DNA of 34,183 bases from Terasakiella pusilla DSM 6293 (GTDB taxonomy: Bacteria > Pseudomonadota > Alphaproteobacteria > Rhodospirillales > Terasakiellaceae): positions 1-34,183 of the forward strand of contig NZ_JHYO01000035.1 in assembly GCF_000688235.1 (NCBI RefSeq), given 5' to 3'. The translations under genes were made by a program, and so were the position numbers. Shown in pieces: positions 17,894-24,874 of this stretch. Below the pieces are notes generated by a model, which had not been told where the DNA came from, ran no database searches, and worked only from the letters and a program-made list of their open reading frames with translations. Position 1 is the first letter of the stretch; each line of letters starts with the position of its first letter.

Positions 17894-19525
17894 ATGTCAG
17901 AACTGACACCAAAAGACGTGCTTGAGCGATTTGAGCAAGCAAAAAACAAGCGCACGGTTTGGGAAAGTCACTGGCAGGAATGTTATGACTTTGCGCTCCC
18001 TCATCGGGCGGGCTTCTTTAGCCATGGGATGGCGGGGGAAAAACGGGCGGATAAACTGTTTGATGGCACGGCCCCTGATGCGGTGGACCAGTTGGCCGCC
18101 AGCATGCTGGCACATTTGACGCCGCCCTGGGCGCGCTGGTTTGGCCTGACATCCGGACCGGAAGCCGACCCGGATCAACTGGAAAGCCTGAACAGTGATC
18201 TGGATAAAGCATCCCAAATCCTGCAAACGCATTTCGAAAGATCCAATTTCTCCATCGAAATGCATCAGTGTTACCTTGATTTGGTGACGGTGGGGAGTGC
18301 GTGCCTTTTGTTTGAAGAAGCGGCACCGGGCATGGCTTCAGCCTTTCGTTTTACCGCGGTCCCCTTATCACAAGTCATGATGGAGGAAGGCGTCTCCGGC
18401 ATGTTAAGCGACACTTTTAGGCGCAGTGAAATTCCCCTTGGGCATCTAAAGGCCCGCTTCCCGGAAGCGCGTTTGCCAGCGGATTTGGAAAGTAAAGCCG
18501 ATCAAAACCATGAAGTTCGCTATGCAGTGATTGAAGCGGTGATCGAAAATGGGCCGCGCTTTGACTATATGGCGGTTCTGCAACATGGTTATGGCGGAAC
18601 GGGGGAACCTGTCTTGCTACGGCGCGGGACATTTTCCCAATCACCGTTTATCGGCTTTCGCTGGTTGAAGGCACCGGGGGAGAGTTATGGACGTTCTCCG
18701 GTCATGAAGGCGTTGCCGGATATTAAGACGGCAAATAAAGTGGTGGAATTGGCCTTAAAAAATGCCTCCATTGCCGTGACGGGGATTTGGCAAGCCGATG
18801 ATGATGGGGTGCTTAACCCCGCAACCATTCGCTTGGTGCCGGGGACGATTATCCCCAAAGCGGTTGGATCGGCTGGGTTGACGCCCTTGCAATCCCCCGG
18901 CAGTTTTGATTTGTCACAAGTGGTGTTGGAGGAATTGCGCAAACGCATCCGCCACGCCTTACTTGCAGACAAATTAGGGACGCCGGACAGCAAGCAGATG
19001 ACCGCAACGGAAGTGTTGGAACGCTCAGCTGAAATGGCGCGGATTTTAGGGGCGACCTATGGGCGTTTGCAGGCGGAACTGTTGACCCCGTTGGTGGTGC
19101 GTGCCTTGGCGATCCTGAATCGACGCGGGGAAGTCAAAGGTTTGCGCATCGATGGGCGCTACGTTGATTTGCAATATAAATCCCCGTTGGCGCGCCAACA
19201 GACGAGAAAGGAAGCGCAGGACATTCTGGCGTGGATTCAGTCTTTAGGCAGTTTGGGACCGGAAGCGATGGGGCTTATTCATCCTGAAAAGACGGCACGC
19301 TTTTTGGCGAAAGCCTATGGGGTGCCGATGGATATCCTAAAAACCCCGCAGGAGCTGGAAGAGGCAGCCGCGCTCGCGTCTCAACAAGCGCCTGCGCTTT
19401 CTCTCGCCAACACCGAAACAGGGGCGGGGGAGAGTGAAAGTGTTAGCGAAATTGCCAAGGATATTCTGGCCGATCCGCAAAAAATGCAAAGTGTAATGAA
19501 AGGAATGGGGAATGTCAGCATCTGA
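17894..19525 (+). CDS. Head-to-tail connector / portal protein (T7 gp8-like)
   Basis: This portal of 543 aa (T7 gp8 is of similar length) would form the dodecameric ring for DNA entry. The N-terminus has the podovirus pattern KRTVWESHWQECYDFALPHR and later DGTAPDAVDQLAASMLAHLTPPWARWF. The middle contains SPFIGFRWLKAPGESYGRSPVMKALPDIKTAN, typical of Head-tail_con (PF12236) proteins, and the C-terminus MTATEVLERSAEMARILGATYGRLQAELLTP. The start at 17894 follows GGGAGA; a TTG one codon earlier is less likely. It overlaps the next gene by 14 nt. Confidence 0.94.
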   Translation: MSELTPKDVLERFEQAKNKRTVWESHWQECYDFALPHRAGFFSHGMAGEKRADKLFDGTAPDAVDQLAASMLAHLTPPWARWFGLTSGPEADPDQLESLNSDLDKASQILQTHFERSNFSIEMHQCYLDLVTVGSACLLFEEAAPGMASAFRFTAVPLSQVMMEEGVSGMLSDTFRRSEIPLGHLKARFPEARLPADLESKADQNHEVRYAVIEAVIENGPRFDYMAVLQHGYGGTGEPVLLRRGTFSQSPFIGFRWLKAPGESYGRSPVMKALPDIKTANKVVELALKNASIAVTGIWQADDDGVLNPATIRLVPGTIIPKAVGSAGLTPLQSPGSFDLSQVVLEELRKRIRHALLADKLGTPDSKQMTATEVLERSAEMARILGATYGRLQAELLTPLVVRALAILNRRGEVKGLRIDGRYVDLQYKSPLARQQTRKEAQDILAWIQSLGSLGPEAMGLIHPEKTARFLAKAYGVPMDILKTPQELEEAAALASQQAPALSLANTETGAGESESVSEIAKDILADPQKMQSVMKGMGNVSI

Positions 19526-19793
19526 TGATCCGGGGTGGTCCTGGTTTGAAAAAGAAGTGGGCCAAATCGAGAGCCCGACGTTATCCCAAGATGATATTGC
19601 CGCCTGTTTTGCCCGCTGTTTCAGGGGGCAGGAGGGGGAGACGGCTTTGTCTCATCTGGCACAAATGACACTGGGACGCCCGCTGGGGGCCAATGCCCAT
19701 AATGGTATACTGCGCCATCTGGAAGGCCAACGTTATCTGGTGTCCTACATCATCGGTCTGGTCCGTGCGGGCCGTGACCCAAAACACAAATGA
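19512..19793 (+). CDS. Bbp19-like small phage protein
   Basis: The 93-aa protein contains FARCFRGQEGETALSHLAQM followed by HNGILRHLEGQRYLVSYIIGLV, matching the pattern of small Bbp19-like proteins encoded between portal and scaffold genes in podoviruses. Its molecular role is unknown. The start lies inside the portal end, with AGGAATGGGG as ribosome site. Confidence 0.78.
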   Translation: MSASDDPGWSWFEKEVGQIESPTLSQDDIAACFARCFRGQEGETALSHLAQMTLGRPLGANAHNGILRHLEGQRYLVSYIIGLVRAGRDPKHK

Positions 19794-19806
19794 CAAGAGG
19801 TATTAA

Positions 19807-20472
19807 ATGACTGAAGACATGACACAGGCGCTTTCACCGCGCCCGGACTATCTCCCCGAAAAATTTTGGGATGGAGAAAAAAGCCAGCCACGCCTAGAAG
19901 CCATGGCTCAATCCTATCGGGAGATGGAACGTAAATTCGGGGCAGGTTTGCATAAGGCTGTGCCGACCCATCACGGTGAGTATTGTGTGGACTGTAAAAG
20001 TGATTTGTTCGCGGTTAACCCGGTGGTGAATGAGCGATTGCATCGGGCGGGTTTTACGCAAGATCAGGTGCAGCTTGTGTATGACCTCGCCCATGAAGCG
20101 CTGGAACCATTGGTCGCTGAAATCACCGCGAGCCTGCACGCCCATCAACAGATTGATCGTTTATGTGAAAAGTTTGGCGGCGAAGATCGCTGGCAGGAAA
20201 CGGCGCGTCAATTGCGCACTTGGGGGGAACAAAAGTTTGGCCCACAAGCGCTGGAAGCTATGGGGAGCAGCTATGACGGGGTCATGACCCTTTACGAAAT
20301 GATGACAAAGGGCGATGGCGAACCGGGTATGGGGCGTATGGAGCATACGGGACAAGGCAGCAATGACGAAGATGTCCGCCGTCTGATGCGTGACCCCAAA
20401 TATTGGCGTGATCGTGACCCGGCAACGGTGGAACGGGTGCGCGCAGGCTTTCGCCGTCTCTATCCCGGTTAA
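19807..20472 (+). CDS. Capsid assembly scaffolding protein (T7 gp9-like)
   Basis: The 221-aa acidic, helical protein has the scaffold N-terminal signature LPEKFWDGEKSQPRLEAMAQ followed by SYREMERKFGAG. Its position between portal and capsid matches T7 gene 9. Its C-terminus is basic (YWRDRDPATVERVRAGFRRL), as expected for the coat-binding helix of scaffolds. A CVDC pair near residue 60 and an H-rich segment before it are unusual for the family. Confidence 0.88.
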   Translation: MTEDMTQALSPRPDYLPEKFWDGEKSQPRLEAMAQSYREMERKFGAGLHKAVPTHHGEYCVDCKSDLFAVNPVVNERLHRAGFTQDQVQLVYDLAHEALEPLVAEITASLHAHQQIDRLCEKFGGEDRWQETARQLRTWGEQKFGPQALEAMGSSYDGVMTLYEMMTKGDGEPGMGRMEHTGQGSNDEDVRRLMRDPKYWRDRDPATVERVRAGFRRLYPG

Positions 20473-20513
20473 GCGGGGTTGAATGGGCGGCGGGGCAGCG
20501 GTAGGATGCGGTT

Positions 20514-21158
20514 ATGTCTTATCCTATCTTATATAGTTTCCGCCGCTGCCCCTATGCGATGCGGGCGAGAATGGCGATCTATGCCAGTGGCTTGACCTGT
20601 GAATTGCGTGAAGTTGTTTTGCGCGATAAACCTTCGCAAATGTTGGCATTGTCGCCAAAAGCGACCGTCCCTGTATTGCAGCTTACTGACGGACGCGTGC
20701 TTGAGGAAAGTCTGGATATCATGCGCTGGGCATTGTCACAAAATGATCCGCAAGGATGGTTGGTTGCAGACAACAGCTGTGTGGATAAGCTGATTACGCA
20801 GAATGATCACCAGTTTAAAACCTATTTAGACGGTTACAAATATGCCGCGCGCTATGAAAATGTTGATCCCTTGGATCAACGTACAAAGGCCGAAGTCATT
20901 TTGACAGACCTGAATAGTCGGATTGAGCAGAATGGCTTTTTGTGTGGGAAGAATGCTTCATTGGCGGACTTTGCCATTTTCCCCTTTGTCCGCCAGTTTG
21001 CCTTTGTGGATATGGCGTGGTTTCGAACGACAGCTTACGGGGCCTTGATCTCATGGTTGGATTATTTTTTAGATCATGTGGTGTTTGTGAAGGTGATGGA
21101 GAAATATCCGCAATGGCGGGCTGAGGAGGCGAATAGCATTTTGTTTCCTGAGGTTTAA
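20514..21158 (+). CDS. Glutathione S-transferase family protein (moron-like cellular gene)
   Basis: The 214-aa protein has an N-terminal thioredoxin-fold domain with RRCPYAMRARMA (C12), a cis-proline motif KATVPVLQL and ESLDIMRWAL, followed by an all-helical C-terminal GST domain (FLCGKNASLADFAIFPFVRQ). It resembles GSTs encoded on chromosomes and has no known virion role. AGGA precedes the ATG by 7 nt. It lies between scaffold and the PG-binding-like gene, in the same direction, and ends in its own strong terminator, as expected for cargo carried in a phage late operon. Confidence 0.92.
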   Translation: MSYPILYSFRRCPYAMRARMAIYASGLTCELREVVLRDKPSQMLALSPKATVPVLQLTDGRVLEESLDIMRWALSQNDPQGWLVADNSCVDKLITQNDHQFKTYLDGYKYAARYENVDPLDQRTKAEVILTDLNSRIEQNGFLCGKNASLADFAIFPFVRQFAFVDMAWFRTTAYGALISWLDYFLDHVVFVKVMEKYPQWRAEEANSILFPEV

Positions 21159-21184
21159 GGCGCGATGTCCGGCGTCGTTTTAGT

Positions 21185-21221
21185 AAGGGAGTGATGGGAA
21201 AATCCATCGCTCCCTTTTTTT
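21185..21221 (+). terminator. Intrinsic terminator after the GST gene
   Basis: A 13-bp stem, AAGGGAG-T-GATGG with CCATC-G-CTCCCTT (one G-U), loop of 6 nt, and seven T residues. The next start codon is 32 nt downstream, with no room for a promoter. Confidence 0.9.
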
Positions 21222-21253
21222 GTGTTCGAACGAAACGCAAAGGAGAGAAGAGA

Positions 21254-22078
21254 ATGAACAAAAGTCAGTTGGTAAATGACCTGATGGCTCAATTTAAAAA
21301 AGAAGGGCAGTCGGTCAAATGGCAGCTTACAGACCCGCAAAACTGGTCGCCAGAAGATCTGCAAGAGGTCATGAAACACCGCAATCAGACGAATGATCGT
21401 GCGGAAAAAGAAGCGCTTTTTCAAAAAGAACGTCAATGGTTCGATCAGAATTTCGGGACAAACCCGGTCACTTTTGATGAGACAGGGCGCATGGTGATGC
21501 CAAAATCTGAACAGGTGGGACCATCACGATCCATGATGCCGGTTACACCAGAAGGCGACACTTTGCCCGATGCGTTGCAGGAGGTCATTTATCGGATGGT
21601 CGGTGAAAACGGGGACCAAGCGGCCCGTGACGTTGTCAAGACGTTGCAAGGTGGCGTGAACCGCCTGTCGCCCAAACGGCCTTTAAAGGAAGATGGCGTC
21701 ATCGGCCCGAAAACGACTTTGGGGATGGGGGCTGCCTTAAAAGAGAATGGCCTTAAAAAAGTGTCGGAAGCGATGGCGCTCAGTCAATTTGCCGGCAGCC
21801 TTCCCAAGCAGCGCGCTACGGGGGCGCAAGGATTGGGGCAGGCGGTTTCACAAGCCTTTTCTGGTCTGTTGGGCGGGCAGGCAGAAGCGTTGGGTTTGCA
21901 GGGGACGTTAAACGATTTCGGTGCGCAATTGAAAGAAGATGGCGATATTGGCCCGAAAACCAAATCGGCTTTTCTGGAGGTCTTGAATAAACAAAACCCC
22001 GCCGATCTTTTGGAGAGGCTGGGCTATAGTCTCGGTTTTTCGAGTGCCGATGAAATGTCGGAAAAAAGAACAAAATAG
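21254..22078 (+). CDS. Phage-cluster protein with two peptidoglycan-binding-like motifs
   Basis: The 274-aa protein has two near-identical motifs, LKEDGVIGPKT (144-154) and LKEDGDIGPKT (226-236), resembling the DG-x-IGPKT core of peptidoglycan-binding repeats. The N-terminal third is charged and helical. No lytic catalytic domain is seen. It lies between scaffold and capsid on the block read from P1, so it may be a virion protein acting at the cell wall during DNA entry. The start at 21254 has AGGAGAG. The second motif is near the C-terminus, and the gene ends 11 nt before the -35 of P2. Confidence 0.72.
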   Translation: MNKSQLVNDLMAQFKKEGQSVKWQLTDPQNWSPEDLQEVMKHRNQTNDRAEKEALFQKERQWFDQNFGTNPVTFDETGRMVMPKSEQVGPSRSMMPVTPEGDTLPDALQEVIYRMVGENGDQAARDVVKTLQGGVNRLSPKRPLKEDGVIGPKTTLGMGAALKENGLKKVSEAMALSQFAGSLPKQRATGAQGLGQAVSQAFSGLLGGQAEALGLQGTLNDFGAQLKEDGDIGPKTKSAFLEVLNKQNPADLLERLGYSLGFSSADEMSEKRTK

Positions 22079-22089
22079 GAAAATAATCA

Positions 22090-22135
22090 TTGACTTTCGG
22101 GTTTAAGTGTTCTATTTATGTTCTTGTCAACGGGA
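22090..22135 (+). promoter_or_regulatory. Promoter-leader module P2
   Basis: TTGACT (22090-22095), 17 nt, TATTTA (22113-22118), then TTCTTGTCAACGGGA (22121-22135). The layout and the 15-nt start region are identical to P1 at 17544. It drives the capsid-tail block. Confidence 0.72.
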
Positions 22136-22153
22136 GAGGTGCGTCTTGCATCC

Positions 22154-22189
22154 AAAGCTGTTTCATTCGGGGGAGGGAACAGCTTTTTT
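22154..22189 (+). terminator. First promoter-proximal terminator after P2
   Basis: AAAGCTGTT (22154-22162) pairs perfectly with AACAGCTTT (22178-22186), loop 15 nt, followed by a run of six T residues. Like the hairpin after P1, it is preceded by CC and starts AAAGC. Confidence 0.8.
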
Positions 22190-22226
22190 AATCTCGTTTT
22201 GATCAAAATTTTTACAAACAGAAAAC

Positions 22227-22274
22227 AGACGGATAACCGACCTTTTTAAAGAAAGGCTGCGGCCCGTCTTTTTT
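22227..22274 (+). terminator. Second terminator-like hairpin after P2
   Basis: AGACGG (22227-22232) pairs with CCGTCT (22264-22269), with inner CCG/CGG and CCTTT/AAAGG stems, then six T residues. The capsid start is 90 nt further on. Confidence 0.65.
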
Positions 22275-22363
22275 GTTCGTGGCCTGTCCTGGCGGATGTG
22301 TGGATCCATAACCATGGTTTAAGCGCCGCATTCTCAGATAATCCAACAACAAGGAGTGATGTA

Positions 22364-23185
22364 ATGTCTACATCCGTTGAAAATTCGTTTATCGGTCATT
22401 ATGTGGCCGAGGTCCATTTGCAGTATCAGCAAATGGGGTCAAAATTGCGCAACACAGTGCGTACCAAAAACAACATTGAAGGGGCGACGACCACGTTCCA
22501 GAAGATCGGTAAAGGCACAGCCAGCACGAAAGGTCGTCATGGTAAAGTGCCGATCATGAATATCGATCACGAACCGGTGGAATGTAAGCTGTATGATTAT
22601 TACGCTGGCGACTGGATCGACAAACTGGACGAGATCAAGACCAACATCAACGAGATGCAGGTGGTGTCCAAAGCGGGCGCGTATGCGCTGGGCCGTAAAA
22701 CGGACGAGCTGGTCATCAATGAGTTGGATAAATCCACCAATTTTGCGGGTGATGGGGTTGATGGTTTGACCAAAGCCAAAGTGCTGGAAGCCTTTGAGAT
22801 GATGGGCGAAGCCGATGTGCCTGATGATGGCGATCGCTATGCCATCGTTGGGTGGAAACAATGGTCTGATCTGTTGCAGATCGACGAATTTACCAAGGCG
22901 GATTATGTCGGTGATGACGATCTGCCGTGGAAAGGGACGCAAGCGAAAAAATGGCTGGGCACGCTGTGGATGCCCCATTCCGGTCTGACCAAGACGGGGG
23001 ATGTACGCTATTGCTACTGGTATCATAAAACAGCCGTGGGTCACGCCATCGGTCAGGATATCCAGTCGGATGTGTCCTGGCATGGGGATCGCGCAGCGCA
23101 CTTTGTCAACAATATGATGAGTCAAGGCTCGATCCTGATTGACCCGACGGGCGTGATTTCCATGCGTTGTCTTGAAACAGCCTAA
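22364..23185 (+). CDS. Major capsid protein
   Basis: The 273-aa protein shows the pattern of the podovirus Phage_capsid_2 family. The N-terminus MSTSVENSFIGHYVAEVHLQ is followed by KNNIEGATTTFQKIGKG. The middle has DKLDEIKTNINEMQVVSKAG, and the C-terminus ends GSILIDPTGVISMRCLETA. Position after scaffold corresponds to T7 gene 10, though at 273 aa it is shorter than T7 gp10A. AAGGAG lies 7 nt before the ATG at 22364. It is the first gene after P2, as expected for the most abundant product. Confidence 0.92.
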   Translation: MSTSVENSFIGHYVAEVHLQYQQMGSKLRNTVRTKNNIEGATTTFQKIGKGTASTKGRHGKVPIMNIDHEPVECKLYDYYAGDWIDKLDEIKTNINEMQVVSKAGAYALGRKTDELVINELDKSTNFAGDGVDGLTKAKVLEAFEMMGEADVPDDGDRYAIVGWKQWSDLLQIDEFTKADYVGDDDLPWKGTQAKKWLGTLWMPHSGLTKTGDVRYCYWYHKTAVGHAIGQDIQSDVSWHGDRAAHFVNNMMSQGSILIDPTGVISMRCLETA

Positions 23186-23210
23186 AAACGATCACCCCAG
23201 ATTTATTTTC

Positions 23211-23245
23211 ACCCCGCGATCCTTAGATTGGTCGCGGGGTTTTTT
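23211..23245 (+). terminator. Intrinsic terminator after capsid
   Basis: ACCCCGCGA (23211-23219) pairs perfectly with TCGCGGGGT (23232-23240), loop 12 nt, then a T-run to 23245. The next start codon is only 15 nt downstream. Confidence 0.9.
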
Positions 23246-23260
23246 ATGAAGGATACAAAT

Positions 23261-23530
23261 ATGGCTTTTGAATCAAAGAACCTGAGCGTACTTGCCTATT
23301 CCAACGGCTTCACTTTGTGGCACTACACGACTGCGGATAGCGCTGCGGATGTGGATACCAGCGGCTATTTTAACGATGCGGCCGACATGCTGCGTGCGGG
23401 GGATATGGTGATGGCGAATGTGTCAACGTCCGGTGTGCCGGCTGCGGGCATTTTTCTGATTGCGTCCAGTACGTCTACAGCCGTGGATGTGGCGGATATG
23501 TCCCCTTTAGGGGCCGTCAATACCGACTAA
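23261..23530 (+). CDS. Small post-capsid protein, possibly head decoration
   Basis: The 89-aa protein is rich in beta-prone and small residues (MAFESKNLSVLAYSNGFTLW). Size and position right after the capsid are like those of small capsid-associated or decoration proteins, but no family is recognised. The start at 23261 follows GAAGGA by 7 nt. Its stop overlaps the stop of the convergent minus-strand gene. Confidence 0.75.
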   Translation: MAFESKNLSVLAYSNGFTLWHYTTADSAADVDTSGYFNDAADMLRAGDMVMANVSTSGVPAAGIFLIASSTSTAVDVADMSPLGAVNTD

Positions 23531-24090
23531 CGGTAATACTCATCCTCATCTGGTTCATTGGAAAGGTTTTCAAAGCTGAAGAGCTGCGGAGCCTTTTCAA
23601 TGACCATATTCAGGATTTCCTCGACCTTTTTCTGTTCTTCCAAGGCGATGGCATCCACCTTGTCGTGCAGGCGCTCGCTCTCCAGATTTTTTCTCATACG
23701 ATGCAGGTCGTGTAGTTCACGAATGAAGACTTCTTTGGAGCCGAGGGGAAGGTTTTTTTCTGAAATATATTTTAGGAACTGTAAGGAGGCGTGCATCGCC
23801 AAGGACAATTGGCGTGCGGTGAGTTGGTCGAGCTGTTCCTGAAGGTCTGGATTTTCGCCCTCTTTTTCACTGCTGGTCAAACGGCGCTGGATGATTTCAT
23901 TAAAGCTTTCGCACTCAACGACGAGATCGCGAAACTCAAGATAGGTTTTGAAGCCTTCGCCCGTGAGAGTGCCTTCGGCTTGTTTGGCCCAGATATCCAG
24001 TTCATTGGTCTTCTCTTTCAGACTATCGATAAACTGGCTGATCTGTTGTCGTTGTTTCAGTCTTTTGTTTTCACGGTCATCAACCAACAT
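23527..24090 (-). CDS. Antisense coiled-coil protein of unknown function (moron candidate)
   Basis: This 187-aa protein is the only minus-strand gene in the cluster. It is highly charged and almost wholly helical, with several heptad-like segments (about 1-35, 75-100, 125-160) and no membrane span or signal peptide. No family is recognised. Its stop overlaps the preceding plus-strand stop by 2 nt. A possible own promoter upstream is CTGACG, 17 nt, TACGAT. The start codon sits within a GC palindrome (24089-24101). Independent transcription inside a late operon is typical of lysogenic-conversion genes, but its job is unknown. Confidence 0.75.
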   Translation of the reverse strand: MLVDDRENKRLKQRQQISQFIDSLKEKTNELDIWAKQAEGTLTGEGFKTYLEFRDLVVECESFNEIIQRRLTSSEKEGENPDLQEQLDQLTARQLSLAMHASLQFLKYISEKNLPLGSKEVFIRELHDLHRMRKNLESERLHDKVDAIALEEQKKVEEILNMVIEKAPQLFSFENLSNEPDEDEYYR

Positions 24091-24101
24091 GGGGGCCCCA
24101 T
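24089..24101. promoter_or_regulatory. Palindrome over the start of the antisense gene
   Basis: ATGGGG-G-CCCCAT is a perfect 6-bp inverted repeat around one base, covering the start-codon region of the minus-strand gene. It could be an operator or an mRNA hairpin hiding the ribosome site. The rest of the gap to 24304 shows no gene. Confidence 0.45.
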
Positions 24102-24304
24102 ATCGTACATATTGTTCGTTTTCGCGTCAGAATAGCCTGGCACGATTGCGCGGAATCATAGCGCATTCCCAGATGGAAGCGAACTTATTTTTAATTTTAT
24201 TCATTCGCAAAAACAAAGGTTTGGGCCTTTCTAAATCAAGAATAGCATCAGACGATTTTTTTTATCTAAAACGGTTTTATAAATTTGGAAGTCAGGGGGA
24301 GAGT

Positions 24305-24874
24305 ATGTCTTTAACCAAGATCGGGCTATGTTCGCGCGCTCTATTAAAAATCGGCGCGCATACCATTTCGTCATTTGATGAAGGCACAGCCGAAGCCGAG
24401 GTTTCGAATAACCTTTTTGATGGGGTGTGTGATGCGCTGTTGTCCTCCTACCCTTGGAGTTTTGCCACTGCACAAATGCGGTTGCCACGGTTGATGGCAC
24501 AGCCAATTGCGGACTTTAGCTATGCCTATCAATTGCCGGGGGACTTCTTAAGGGCGCTGTCCGCGGGGACGGGCAATGTGGGGCGCGGTGTGCGCTATCG
24601 TATTCAGGAAAAACGGCTACATACGGATTTGGACGAGGTTGTCTTGTCGTATATTTATCGGGCGGACCCGAGTGATTATCCTGCTTATTTTTCCCAATGT
24701 CTTATTTCACATCTGGCAGCAGAATTTTGTGTGCCTTTGACAGAAAGTGCATCGCGGGCAGAAGCATTTCAACGCGTGGCAGAAAAGGAACTGCAACGAG
24801 CACGCACCATTGATGCCCAGCAACAAACCCCGCAAGCCATTGATTTGGACGGGTTGATTAATGTGAGGTATTAA
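24305..24874 (+). CDS. Tail tubular protein A (T7 gp11-like)
   Basis: The 189-aa protein shows the gp11-like pattern: MSLTKIGLCSRALLKIGAHT, then SFDEGTAEAEVSNNLFDGVC followed by DALLSSYPWSFATAQ, and a C-terminal helix-rich segment ending INVRY. It joins the portal to the tail tube. GGGGGAG precedes the ATG at 24305. Its stop is directly followed by the ATG of tail tubular protein B. Confidence 0.93.
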   Translation: MSLTKIGLCSRALLKIGAHTISSFDEGTAEAEVSNNLFDGVCDALLSSYPWSFATAQMRLPRLMAQPIADFSYAYQLPGDFLRALSAGTGNVGRGVRYRIQEKRLHTDLDEVVLSYIYRADPSDYPAYFSQCLISHLAAEFCVPLTESASRAEAFQRVAEKELQRARTIDAQQQTPQAIDLDGLINVRY

